64,000 nt of DNA. Origin: Lautropia sp. SCN 69-89. Lineage in GTDB: Bacteria > Pseudomonadota > Gammaproteobacteria > Burkholderiales > Burkholderiaceae_E. Within the stretch, counting starts at the first letter, position 1. Every line of letters starts with the position of its first letter. Position numbers and translations under genes: made by a program. The notes beneath the pieces were generated by a model that was given only the letters and a program-made list of their open reading frames with translations, searched no databases and was not told the DNA's origin. Positions 12,489 to 22,844 of the stretch are shown piece after piece. The DNA lies in assembly GCA_001724855.1 (NCBI GenBank), contig MEED01000020.1, positions 1 through 64,000 of the forward strand, in the 5' to 3' direction.

Positions 12489-12517
12489 AATATAGCGGCT
12501 TTGTGCAGCGCACGCAA
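12489..12517 (-). promoter_or_regulatory. Promoter of the leuA leader-leuA transcript
   Basis: Minus-strand -35 TTGCGT (12512-12517), exactly 17 bp spacer, -10 TATATT (12489-12494). Predicted +1 is 12482, the first base of the leader peptide ATG. It lies between the dcd stop codon (12530) and the leader gene. Confidence 0.7.
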
Positions 12518-12529
12518 CCGCGGCCCGGC

Positions 12530-13093
12530 TCAGGTGCGCGGCAGCGTGACTCCGGTCTGCCCCTGGTACTTGCCGCCGCGATCGCGGTACGAGGTTTCGC
12601 AGACCTCGTCGGACTCGAGGAAGATCACCTGGGCACAGCCCTCGCCGGCGTAGATCTTCGCCGGCAGCGGCGTGGTGTTGGAGAACTCGAGCGTGACGTG
12701 CCCTTCCCACTCGGGCTCGAGCGGCGTCACGTTGACGATGATGCCGCAGCGCGCGTAGGTCGACTTGCCCAGGCAGACGGTGAGCACGCTGCGGGGAATG
12801 CGGAAATACTCGACCGTGCGGGCCAGCGCGAACGAATTCGGCGGGATGATGCAGACCGGCCCCTTGAAGTCGACGAACGACTTCTCGTCGAAATTCTTGG
12901 GGTCGACGATCGTCGAGTTGATGTTGGTGAAGATCTTGAACTCGTCGGCGCAGCGCAGGTCGTAGCCGTAGCTCGAGGTGCCGTACGAGACGATGCGCTT
13001 GCCGTCGATCTCGCGCACCTGGCCCGCCTCGAAGGGCTCGATCATGCCTTGCGCCGCCATGCGGCGGATCCAGCGGTCGGATTTGATGCTCAT
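12530..13093 (-). CDS. dcd: dCTP deaminase
   Basis: Converts dCTP to dUTP, the main route to dTMP in many Gram-negative bacteria. 187 aa, the family length. Conserved features include the catalytic region [31 protein letters not shown] and the C-terminal nucleotide-binding tail [10 protein letters not shown]. The ATG at 13093 begins [13 protein letters not shown], the typical start. A TAGAAT -10-like hexamer is at 13136-13141 on the minus strand. The gene is divergent from the cox operon and precedes the leuA leader promoter. Confidence 0.97.
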   Translation of the reverse strand: MSIKSDRWIRRMAAQGMIEPFEAGQVREIDGKRIVSYGTSSYGYDLRCADEFKIFTNINSTIVDPKNFDEKSFVDFKGPVCIIPPNSFALARTVEYFRIPRSVLTVCLGKSTYARCGIIVNVTPLEPEWEGHVTLEFSNTTPLPAKIYAGEGCAQVIFLESDEVCETSYRDRGGKYQGQTGVTLPRT

Positions 13094-13339
13094 CGTGTAC
13101 CCGGAAGCGGCGCATCCCGCGCCGTGAAACGCGGCATTCTAGCCCGAGCCAAGCGGCCGCCGGTTCTGCTGCGACGCAACAACCAGGCCTGGGCACCCGC
13201 TGCCGTGCCGCAGGCGTTGGCGCAGCCCTTCGGGCGACGCATGCAAGCCGTCGGCGCCGCCCGGAAGGTGGCATCATCACGGGCGGAAGCATCGCGCCGC
13301 CGCAGGCGGCAACAAGAACGTCGAACCAGGAGGCGATTC

Positions 13340-13804
13340 ATGGACCGGACCGTGACGATGACGGTGAACGGCAAGCAGGTGACGGCGACGATCGACGCCC
13401 GAACCCTGCTGGTGCAGTTCATTCGCGAGAACCTGCAACTCACTGGCACCCACGTGGGCTGCGACACCGCGCAATGCGGGGCCTGCACGATCCACATGAA
13501 CGGGCGCGCGGTCAAGGCGTGTTCGATGCTGGCAGTGCAGGCCGACGGCGCCACGATCGCCACGATCGAGGGCCTGTCGGCGAACGGCGAGTTGCACCCG
13601 ATGCAGAAGGCCTTCAACGAGTGCCACGCGCTGCAGTGCGGCTTCTGCACGCCCGGCATGGTGATGTCGGCCATCCAGCTGCTGCAGGACAACCCCAGGC
13701 CCACCGAGGCGCAGATCCGCGAGGGGCTCGACGGCAACATCTGCCGCTGCACCGGCTACCACAACATCGTGCGCGCGATCGAGCAGGTCGCGGCGCAGGG
13801 CTGA
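13340..13804 (+). CDS. coxS: Molybdenum hydroxylase [2Fe-2S] small subunit (CoxS-like)
   Basis: Electron-transfer subunit of a xanthine oxidase-family enzyme. 154 aa with both clusters visible: the plant-ferredoxin type motif ([21 protein letters not shown]) and the C-terminal four-helix cluster motif (CGFCTPGM ... [10 protein letters not shown]). The ATG at 13340 follows a strong AGGAGG. It is the first gene of a seven-gene operon in which all following genes are spaced by at most about 90 bp or overlap. No clear -35/-10 pair was seen in the 246-bp gap from dcd. Confidence 0.95.
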   Translation: MDRTVTMTVNGKQVTATIDARTLLVQFIRENLQLTGTHVGCDTAQCGACTIHMNGRAVKACSMLAVQADGATIATIEGLSANGELHPMQKAFNECHALQCGFCTPGMVMSAIQLLQDNPRPTEAQIREGLDGNICRCTGYHNIVRAIEQVAAQG

Positions 13805-13823
13805 CACCGGGGAGACACGAGCC

Positions 13824-16181
<2,358 letters not shown>

Positions 16182-16197
16182 TCGAGGAGACCACAAC

Positions 16198-16992
16198 ATG
16201 TACGCATTCGAATACCAGCGTCCCGACAGCGTCGCGAAGGCGGTCGGCGCGGCCGGCGGCGAGGCGCGCTACCTCGCCGGCGGGCAGAGCCTCGTGCAGT
16301 CGATGAAGCTGCGGCTGTCGTCGGCGAGTACGCTCGTCGACCTTGCCGGTATCGACGGGCTGCGCGGCATCAGCCGCGACGGCGCATCGGTGAGAATCGG
16401 CGCGATGACGCGGCACTCGGAAGTCGCGCGCTCGGCCGACGTGCGCGCCGCGATCCCGGCGCTTGCCGACCTCGCAGGCGGCATCGGCGACCAGATGGTG
16501 CGCAACATGGGCACGATCGGCGGCTCGATCGCCAACTCCGATCCGGCCGCCGACTATCCGGCCGGCGTGCTCGGGCTGGGCGCGACCATCAAGACCGATC
16601 GCCGATCGATCGCTGCCGACGACTTCTTCAAGGACCTGTTCACCACTGCGCTGGAGCCGGGCGAACTGATCGTGTCGGTCGCCTTCCCGGTGCCGCAGCG
16701 GGCGGCCTACGTGAAGTTCAAGCAGCCCGCGTCGCGGTTCGCGCTCGTGGGCGTCTTCGTGAGCCAGGGCGCCTCCGGCGTGCGCGTCGCAGTCACGGGC
16801 GCGCGCTCGCACGTGTTCCGGGTGCCGCAGATGGAGCAGGCGCTCGCCCGCGACTTCCGGCCCCAGGCGCTCGACGGCATCCGCATCGATGCGGCCGGCT
16901 GCAACAGCGACCTGCACGGATCGGCCGAATACCGTGCCGCGATGGTCACGGTGATGGCGCGGCGCGCCGTCGAGAAGGCGCTCGCCGGCTGA
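16198..16992 (+). CDS. coxM: Molybdenum hydroxylase FAD-binding medium subunit (CoxM-like)
   Basis: 264-aa FAD subunit that passes electrons from the iron-sulfur subunit to the respiratory chain. FAD-binding motifs of the family are present: AGGQSLVQSMKLRL near residue 24 and MGTIGGSIANSDPAADYP near residue 100. The ATG at 16198 begins MYAFEYQRP, typical of the family, with GAGGAG 8-9 bases upstream. Gene order S-L-M differs from the M-S-L order of classical form I clusters, in agreement with the form II motif in the large subunit. Confidence 0.93.
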   Translation: MYAFEYQRPDSVAKAVGAAGGEARYLAGGQSLVQSMKLRLSSASTLVDLAGIDGLRGISRDGASVRIGAMTRHSEVARSADVRAAIPALADLAGGIGDQMVRNMGTIGGSIANSDPAADYPAGVLGLGATIKTDRRSIAADDFFKDLFTTALEPGELIVSVAFPVPQRAAYVKFKQPASRFALVGVFVSQGASGVRVAVTGARSHVFRVPQMEQALARDFRPQALDGIRIDAAGCNSDLHGSAEYRAAMVTVMARRAVEKALAG

Positions 16993-17084
16993 TCGAGACG
17001 TCGGCCCTCGGGGGCCGCGTGCAATCCGGCGCGCGGCCCCCGCACCCTCCCGCGGTCGTTCCGCGCGCCCACCGAGTTCCCTTC

Positions 17085-17996
17085 ATGCCCCGCCCAGCCA
17101 ACGTCGACGAGACCCTCGAAATCCTCGCGCGCGAGAACTACCTGGCGAGCCGCTCGCTGGCGACCGCAGTGTTCCTCGCGCTGAACCTCGGGCGGCCGCT
17201 GCTGCTCGAAGGCGAGGCCGGCGTGGGCAAGACCGAACTGGCGAAGGTGCTCGCGCGCGCCCTCGACGTGCCGCTGATCCGCCTGCAGTGCTACGAGGGG
17301 CTCGACATCGCGTCGGCAGCCTACGAGTGGAACGTCGCGCGACAGATGCTCGAGATCCGCATCGCCGAGGCCGGGCACGACGCCAGCCGCGAGAAGCTGC
17401 TCGCGGGCCTGTATTCGCGCGAAATGCTGATCGAGCGGCCGCTGCTGCAGGCGCTCACGCAGCCGAAGTCGCCGGTGCTGCTGATCGACGAGCTCGATCG
17501 CGCCGACGAGCCGTTCGAGGCCTTCCTGCTCGAAGTGCTGGCCGAGTCGCAGCTGTCGGTGCCCGAACTGGGCACGATCCGCGCCGAACATCCGCCGATC
17601 GTGATCCTCACGTCGAACCGCACGCGCGAGATCCACGACGCGCTCAAGCGCCGTTGCCTGTACGCGTGGGTCGACTACCCGGACGCGGCACGCGAACTCG
17701 ACATCATCCGGCGCAAGGCGCCCGGCGCCGGCGAGCGGCTGGCCACGCAGGTGGTCGGATTCGTGCAGCGGGCGCGCCGGCTCGACCTGTTCAAGGCGCC
17801 CGGCGTGGCCGAAACCATCGACTGGGCCAACGCGCTGCTGGCGCTCGACGCCATGTCGCTCGACCCGCAGTCGGTCTCCGACACGCTCGGCGTGCTGCTC
17901 AAGTACCAGGACGACATCGCGCAGATGGAGGGCGGCGCCGCGAAGTCGATCCTCGACGAGCTGCACGCCGAAGGAATCCTGGAACCGCATTCGTGA
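17085..17996 (+). CDS. coxD: MoxR-family AAA+ ATPase (CoxD-like)
   Basis: AAA+ ATPase that, with the VWA-domain CoxE, matures molybdenum hydroxylases; in the CO dehydrogenase system CoxD is needed for active-site assembly. Walker A is GEAGVGKTEL (about residue 43), Walker B LLIDELDRADE, sensor 1 ILTSNRTRE. 303 aa from the ATG at 17085 (MPRPANVDETL); an in-frame GTG at 17019 would add 22 poorly conserved residues. Its stop overlaps the coxE start (GTGA), indicating translational coupling and the usual ATPase/VWA partnership. Confidence 0.92.
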   Translation: MPRPANVDETLEILARENYLASRSLATAVFLALNLGRPLLLEGEAGVGKTELAKVLARALDVPLIRLQCYEGLDIASAAYEWNVARQMLEIRIAEAGHDASREKLLAGLYSREMLIERPLLQALTQPKSPVLLIDELDRADEPFEAFLLEVLAESQLSVPELGTIRAEHPPIVILTSNRTREIHDALKRRCLYAWVDYPDAARELDIIRRKAPGAGERLATQVVGFVQRARRLDLFKAPGVAETIDWANALLALDAMSLDPQSVSDTLGVLLKYQDDIAQMEGGAAKSILDELHAEGILEPHS

Positions 17997-19198
17997 GCGG
18001 ACGCGTCGCCGACAACATCGTGCATTTCGCGCGGGTGCTGCGCGCTGCCGGCCTGCCGATCGGCTCCGACCGCATCCTCGCTGCGATCAACGCGGCGGAG
18101 CTGGTGGGCCTCGACCGTCGCGAAGACGTGCACGCGGCACTGGCCGCGGTCATGCTGAGCCGGCACGAGGAGCAGCCGGTGTTCGACGCCGCGTTCGCCG
18201 CTTTCTGGCGCGACCCGAAGCTGCTCGAGCGGCTGATGTACCTGCTGCTTCCGAAGGTGGCCGGACGGCCGGGCGCGGTCAAGCCGCCGCAGCGTCCGCG
18301 CCGCGTCGAGGAGGCGCTGTCGCCGCCCGCCACCACGCCGCCGCCGCAGGCGCCGGCGCACGAGGAGGACAAGCGCACGATCGACGCGGTGATGAGCTTT
18401 TCCGAGCGCGAGCGACTGCAGCGCGCCGACTTCGAGAGCATGTCGACGCGCGAGTTCGCGATTGCGCGCCGCCTGGCCGAGACGGTGCCGCTGCCGGTGC
18501 GCCCGCTGCGCACGCGCCGGCGCACGGCCTCGCCGCGCGGGCGCATCGACGTGCGCCGCGCACTGCGCCGTCTCGCCCGTTCGCCCGACACGATCGACCT
18601 GCCGCGCTCGGCGCCGCGGCTGCAGGCGCCGCCGCTGGTGATCATGATCGACATCTCGGGCTCGATGGATCGCTATGCGCGCGCGTTCCTGCACTACGCG
18701 TACGGACTCACGCAGCACCATCATCGCGTGCACACGCTGGTGTTCGGCACGCGCCTGACCGACATCACCCGCTGCCTGCGCCATCGCGACCCCGACGTGG
18801 CGATCGAGCGCGCCGACGCGCTGGTGCAGGACTGGCGCGGCGGAACGCGCATCGCCTCGAACCTCGCGGAGTTCAACCGGCGTTGGGCACGGCGCATGCT
18901 CACCGGCAACGCCGCGCTGCTGCTCGTCACCGACGGGCTCGACCGCGACGAGCACGGTTCGCTGTCGGCCGAGGCTGCGCGCCTGGCGCGCTTCTCGCAC
19001 GAACTCGTCTGGCTCAATCCGCTGCTGCGCTACGAGGGCTTCGCTCCGCGCGCGGCCGGCGTGCGCGCGCTGCTGCCGCATGTCGACCGGATGCTGCCGA
19101 TGCACAACCTCGCCAGCCTCGCCGATCTTGCGCACGAGTTGCGCAAGCCGGCGCAACGCCCCGACCGGCGCCCCCAACCGATGGAGCACCCGCGATGA
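17993..19198 (+). CDS. coxE: VWA domain-containing CoxE-like protein
   Basis: 401-aa partner of the MoxR ATPase in cofactor insertion. The C-terminal half is a von Willebrand A domain with an intact MIDAS motif (MIDISGSMDRY near residue 217), then a conserved Thr (GGTRI) and a TDGLDRDEH motif. The middle is Pro/Arg-rich and likely unstructured. The start is GTG at 17993, overlapping the coxD stop by 4 bp; the stop overlaps the coxG start as ATGA. Such tight packing suggests equal production of D, E and G. Confidence 0.92.
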   Translation: MSGRVADNIVHFARVLRAAGLPIGSDRILAAINAAELVGLDRREDVHAALAAVMLSRHEEQPVFDAAFAAFWRDPKLLERLMYLLLPKVAGRPGAVKPPQRPRRVEEALSPPATTPPPQAPAHEEDKRTIDAVMSFSERERLQRADFESMSTREFAIARRLAETVPLPVRPLRTRRRTASPRGRIDVRRALRRLARSPDTIDLPRSAPRLQAPPLVIMIDISGSMDRYARAFLHYAYGLTQHHHRVHTLVFGTRLTDITRCLRHRDPDVAIERADALVQDWRGGTRIASNLAEFNRRWARRMLTGNAALLLVTDGLDRDEHGSLSAEAARLARFSHELVWLNPLLRYEGFAPRAAGVRALLPHVDRMLPMHNLASLADLAHELRKPAQRPDRRPQPMEHPR

Positions 19199-19788
19199 AC
19201 CTGCAGGGCGAACGCCTGATTGCCGCGACCCCCGATGCCACCTGGGCGGCGCTGAACGACCCCGAGACGCTGAAGGCCTGTATCGCCGGCTGCGAGACGC
19301 TCGAGCGCGTCTCCGACGACGAGTTCCTCGCGACGATGGCGATGCGGATCGGCCCGGTCAATGCGCGTTTCAAGGGGCGGCTGAAACTCGAGAACGTCGT
19401 GCCGCCGGTCTCGTACACGATCGCCTTCGACGGCCAGGGGGGCGTCGCCGGCTTCGGCAAGGGCTCGGCCGACGTCAGGCTCGCTCCGGAAGCCACTGGT
19501 ACCCGCCTGACCTATGCGGCCAAGGCGCAGATCGGCGGTAAACTGGCACAGGTGGGCTCACGGCTCGTCGAGGGTGCGGCAGCCAAGATCACCGACGATT
19601 TCTTCGCCGCGTTCGAAGCGCGGCTGGCGCCTGCGCCCGCCGTCGGCGAAGCGGCGGCCGCGGCACCCGAGGGGCTGCCGGCCGAACGCGCCGCCGGCGC
19701 GCCTCTCGCGGCAGGCAGACGGCGCTGGCTGGTCTGGATCGTCGTCGCGCTGCTTGCGGCCGCGCTCGTCTCTTACCTCTTGCGTTGA
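19195..19788 (+). CDS. coxG: CoxG-like SRPBCC protein with C-terminal membrane anchor
   Basis: 197-aa protein with an SRPBCC/START-like fold (residues 1-145, CoxG family), an Ala/Pro-rich linker and one C-terminal transmembrane helix (WLVWIVVALLAAALVSYLL) ending in Arg. In the CO dehydrogenase system CoxG recruits the enzyme to the cytoplasmic membrane, and the tail anchor here fits that job. The ATG overlaps the coxE stop (ATGA). Confidence 0.9.
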   Translation: MNLQGERLIAATPDATWAALNDPETLKACIAGCETLERVSDDEFLATMAMRIGPVNARFKGRLKLENVVPPVSYTIAFDGQGGVAGFGKGSADVRLAPEATGTRLTYAAKAQIGGKLAQVGSRLVEGAAAKITDDFFAAFEARLAPAPAVGEAAAAAPEGLPAERAAGAPLAAGRRRWLVWIVVALLAAALVSYLLR

Positions 19789-19798
19789 GGAGGGCCAG

Positions 19799-20788
19799 AT
19801 GGACAGTCTCGATCGTGAAGTGCTCGAGCATGCGCGCGACTGGTTCGCCGAAGGGCGCCGTGTGTGGCTGGTCACCGTGGTCGAGACCTGGGGCTCGGCA
19901 CCACGCCCCGCAGGGGCGCTGCTCGCGTTGCGCGACGACGGCCTGGTGGTCGGCTCGGTCTCCGGCGGATGCGTCGAAGACGACCTGATCAAGCGCGTGC
20001 AGACCGGCGAGCGGGTCGGCAAGCCCTCGCTGATCGTCTACGGCGTGGCGAAGGAAGAGGCCGCGCGCTTCGGCCTGCCGTGCGGAGGCACGCTGCGGCT
20101 GCTACAGGAGCCGGTGACCGACGCGAAGTGGATCGACGAAGTGCTCGAACGCACCTCGCGCCAGGAGCTCGTCACGCGCACGCTCGACCTCGAAACCGGC
20201 CGGGCCACGCTGGCGCCCGCACAGCGCGGCGAAGCGTTCTCGTTCGACGGCAAGACCGCGCGCGCGGTGTTCGGCCCGCGCTACCGGCTGCTGATGATCG
20301 GCGCCGGGCAGCTGTCGCGCGTGCTCGCCGAGATGGCCAAGGCGCTCGACTTCCAGGTCTTCGTCTGCGACCCGCGCGAGGAGTACTACACGACGCTGGA
20401 ACTGCCGCAGGTCACCTGGCTGCCCGGCATGCCCGACGACGCGATCGCGGCGTTCAGGCCCGACGCCCACACCGCAGTGGTCGCGCTCACGCACGACCCG
20501 AAGCTCGACGACCTGGCGCTCATCGAAGCCCTGAAGTCGCCGGCCTTCTACGTCGGGGCGCTCGGCTCGCGCAGGAACACCGAGAAGCGACGTGAACGCC
20601 TGGCGCTGTTCGAGTTGTCGCCCGGTGAGATCGCGCGCCTGCACGGGCCGATCGGGCTGCACATCGGCAGCCGCACGCCGGCCGAGATCGCGGTGGCGAT
20701 CCTGGCAGAGATCGTGTCGGTGAAGAACGGCGTCGAGCCGGTGCAGAAGAAGGCACCCCAGGACGAGGAAGCCTGCCTCGCCGGCTGA
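19799..20788 (+). CDS. coxF: XdhC/CoxF family molybdenum-cofactor maturation protein
   Basis: 329-aa factor that binds molybdopterin cytosine dinucleotide, promotes its sulfuration and hands it to the apo-hydroxylase. The N-terminal XdhC_CoxI domain shows WGSAPRPAGA and GGCVEDDL; the C-terminal Rossmann domain has MIGAGQLSRVLAEMA and YVGALGSRRN. The ATG at 19799 follows AGGAGGG. It is the last gene of the cox operon and converges on an ABC transporter with a 28-bp gap that holds no obvious terminator hairpin. Confidence 0.92.
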   Translation: MDSLDREVLEHARDWFAEGRRVWLVTVVETWGSAPRPAGALLALRDDGLVVGSVSGGCVEDDLIKRVQTGERVGKPSLIVYGVAKEEAARFGLPCGGTLRLLQEPVTDAKWIDEVLERTSRQELVTRTLDLETGRATLAPAQRGEAFSFDGKTARAVFGPRYRLLMIGAGQLSRVLAEMAKALDFQVFVCDPREEYYTTLELPQVTWLPGMPDDAIAAFRPDAHTAVVALTHDPKLDDLALIEALKSPAFYVGALGSRRNTEKRRERLALFELSPGEIARLHGPIGLHIGSRTPAEIAVAILAEIVSVKNGVEPVQKKAPQDEEACLAG

Positions 20789-20816
20789 AGACGCGCAAGG
20801 GAATCGTCGCCGCGAT

Positions 20817-21617
20817 TCAACCCTCGCCGCGGTGCGGCGCGGGCGCGGCGGCGAGCGCGAAGACCGGCCGCCCGCCCTCAGTGCGGGCCGCTTCGACCTG
20901 CACCCCGTAGACGCACGTCAGCACCCCGGGTTCGATCAGGTCATCGACCGGGCCGAACGCGGTCTTGCCGCCGGGCAGGTAGACCAGCGCATTGGTGCCG
21001 GCACGCAGCGCGTGATTCGGGTCGTGCGTCGCATAGGCGATACCGAGCCCGTCTGCCGCCAGGCTGCGCAGCGTGTCGAGCACCCTGCCCTGGTTGCCGA
21101 AGTCCAGGCTCGCGGTCGGCTCGTCGAGCAACAGCGTCGAAGCCTGCTGCGCGAGCGCGCGCGCGATCGCGGCCAGTTGGCGCTCGCCGCCCGACATCTT
21201 CGAGAGGAGTCGCGCGCGGAAGCGCTCGAGCCCGAGTCGCTCGATCGCGCGCGCGACGGCTTCGCGATCGGCGCGACCCGGCGCGGCGCCGGGCGCGAGC
21301 CGACCGAGGCGGCCCAGCATCACGTACTGTTCGACGCTGAACTCGAACGCGGCGCCCGGCTGCTGCGGTACCCACGCCACCCGCGCGGCCAGTTCGTGCG
21401 GGGCGAGTTCCACCAGCGCGCGCCCGCCCCAGTGCACCGAGCCGGAAAGCGGGGCCACGGTGCCCAGCAACGTGCGAAACAGCGTGCTCTTGCCCGACCC
21501 GTTGGGGCCGAGCACGGCGACGATCTCCCCCGCGTGCAGGTCGAGGTCGATCGGTGCGGTCAGTGCCCGCCGGTCGTAGCCGAAGGCGAGCGCGCGCGCA
21601 CGCAGCAGCTCAGCCAT
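20817..21617 (-). CDS. ABC transporter ATP-binding protein, FecE/BtuD type
   Basis: 266-aa ATPase energising a type II importer. Walker A GPNGSGKST, Q-loop WVPQQP, signature SGGERQ, Walker B LLLDEPTASLD and the switch His (ATHDPNHAL) are all present. Its ATG overlaps the permease stop by 8 bp. FecE/BtuD-type systems take up ferric siderophores, heme, cobalamin, or, in the MolBCA branch, molybdate and tungstate. The surrounding ModE-type regulator, modABC and cox genes favour a molybdenum-related or cofactor-related substrate, but that is inference. Confidence 0.9.
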   Translation of the reverse strand: MAELLRARALAFGYDRRALTAPIDLDLHAGEIVAVLGPNGSGKSTLFRTLLGTVAPLSGSVHWGGRALVELAPHELAARVAWVPQQPGAAFEFSVEQYVMLGRLGRLAPGAAPGRADREAVARAIERLGLERFRARLLSKMSGGERQLAAIARALAQQASTLLLDEPTASLDFGNQGRVLDTLRSLAADGLGIAYATHDPNHALRAGTNALVYLPGGKTAFGPVDDLIEPGVLTCVYGVQVEAARTEGGRPVFALAAAPAPHRGEG

Positions 21618-22635
21618 CGGCGCGCCTGATCATCAGCGCGAACAGGACCGGTGCGCCCACCAGCGCGGTGAGCACGCCCGGAGGCACCTCCGACTGCCCG
21701 ATGCTGCGGCCGAAGGTATCGATCACCAGCATCAGCAGCGCGCCGAGCAGCATCGCCACCGGCAGCACGCGCGGGAACGAAGCGCCGACCATCAGCCGCG
21801 CCGCATGCGGCACCACCAGGCCGATCCACCCGATGATCCCTGCGGCGGCAACCGTGCCGCTGGTGGCAAGCGTCGCGCCGCAGACCAGCGCCAAGCGCAG
21901 GACCGGCAAGCGCAGCCCCAGCGCGTGCACCTCGTCGTCGGAGAGCGCCAGCGCGTCGGCGCGCCATCGCATCAGCACGAGCGGGACGAGGCCGAGCACC
22001 GTCAGCGTCGCGAGCAGCGCGAGATCGACCGTGGTGATCGACGAGAAGCTGCCCAGCAGCCAGAACGTGATCGCCGGCAGCTGCGTGTACGGATCGGCCA
22101 GCGTCTTCACCAGCGCGATCAGGGCGCCGAGCATGCTGCCGATCGCTATCCCCGCCAGCACCAGGCTCAGCGTGCGATCGCGAAGCGGCAGCACGGTGCC
22201 GACCGCGTAGACCAACGCCACCGCGGCGAGGCCGCCCGCGAACGCCGAGGCCTGGATCGCGAACACGCTCCAGCCGAGGAAGATGCCCAGCACCGCGCCG
22301 AGCGCGGCGCCCGCCGACACGCCGAGCAGGTCCGGCGCCGCGAGCGGATTGCGGAACACCGATTGCAGCGCGACACCCGAGGCCGCAAGCGCGGCGCCGA
22401 CGACGATCGACGCGAGCACGCGGGGGCCGCGGATCTGCCACAGCACGGTCTCGGCGGTCGACGGCGCATCCTGCGAGCCGGCGAGCAATCGCAGCACCTC
22501 GCCCAGCGGAAGGTGGAAGCGGCCGCTACCGAGCGCGTACAGGGCCGCGGCCAGGAGCGCGAGGCCCAGCAGGCCGGCTACCCACGGCCAGGCGAGGCGG
22601 TTCGCCTCCCGGGATGGCAGGTTCGCGCCGCTCAC
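21610..22635 (-). CDS. ABC transporter permease, FecCD/BtuC type
   Basis: About 341-aa inner-membrane permease with about ten hydrophobic segments. Family motifs: GxPRVLASIVVGAALAASG, FRNPLAAPDLLGVSAGA and GIIGWIGLVVPHAARL, the coupling-helix region. The start is uncertain: GTG at 22635 gives a compact N-terminus, while an in-frame ATG at 22791 would add 52 Arg-rich residues unlike the family. No substrate-binding protein gene lies nearby, so the binding protein must be encoded elsewhere or be shared. It is divergent from the regulator gene at 22845 across a GC-rich gap. Confidence 0.88.
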   Translation of the reverse strand: MSGANLPSREANRLAWPWVAGLLGLALLAAALYALGSGRFHLPLGEVLRLLAGSQDAPSTAETVLWQIRGPRVLASIVVGAALAASGVALQSVFRNPLAAPDLLGVSAGAALGAVLGIFLGWSVFAIQASAFAGGLAAVALVYAVGTVLPLRDRTLSLVLAGIAIGSMLGALIALVKTLADPYTQLPAITFWLLGSFSSITTVDLALLATLTVLGLVPLVLMRWRADALALSDDEVHALGLRLPVLRLALVCGATLATSGTVAAAGIIGWIGLVVPHAARLMVGASFPRVLPVAMLLGALLMLVIDTFGRSIGQSEVPPGVLTALVGAPVLFALMIRRADG

Positions 22636-22844
22636 CGGGTCGTCGCGGGCAAGGCGCGCGTGCCCGGTCGAAGCCCGGAGTCGGCCGCCCCGGCAGCGTC
22701 GACGTTGCGAACCGAATCCGTGCCCAGTGAGTATCGCCTGCCCATCGCCTGAGAGCATAAACCATGCGAAGGGTCGCGCCGGTTCCGGCATCGGGTCGAT
22801 CCGGCCGCGCGATCTGGGAAAATGCAGGGCAAGGCTCCGAACCG

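Noticed and set aside
18279-18563. Arg/Ala-rich antisense frame inside coxE
   Set aside because: Composition-driven shadow; coxE coding is continuous and has MIDAS.
22636-22844. Possible riboswitch (cobalamin or molybdenum cofactor) before the FecCD-type permease
   Set aside because: GC-rich with several possible stems, but no conserved cobalamin or Moco element could be recognised by eye.
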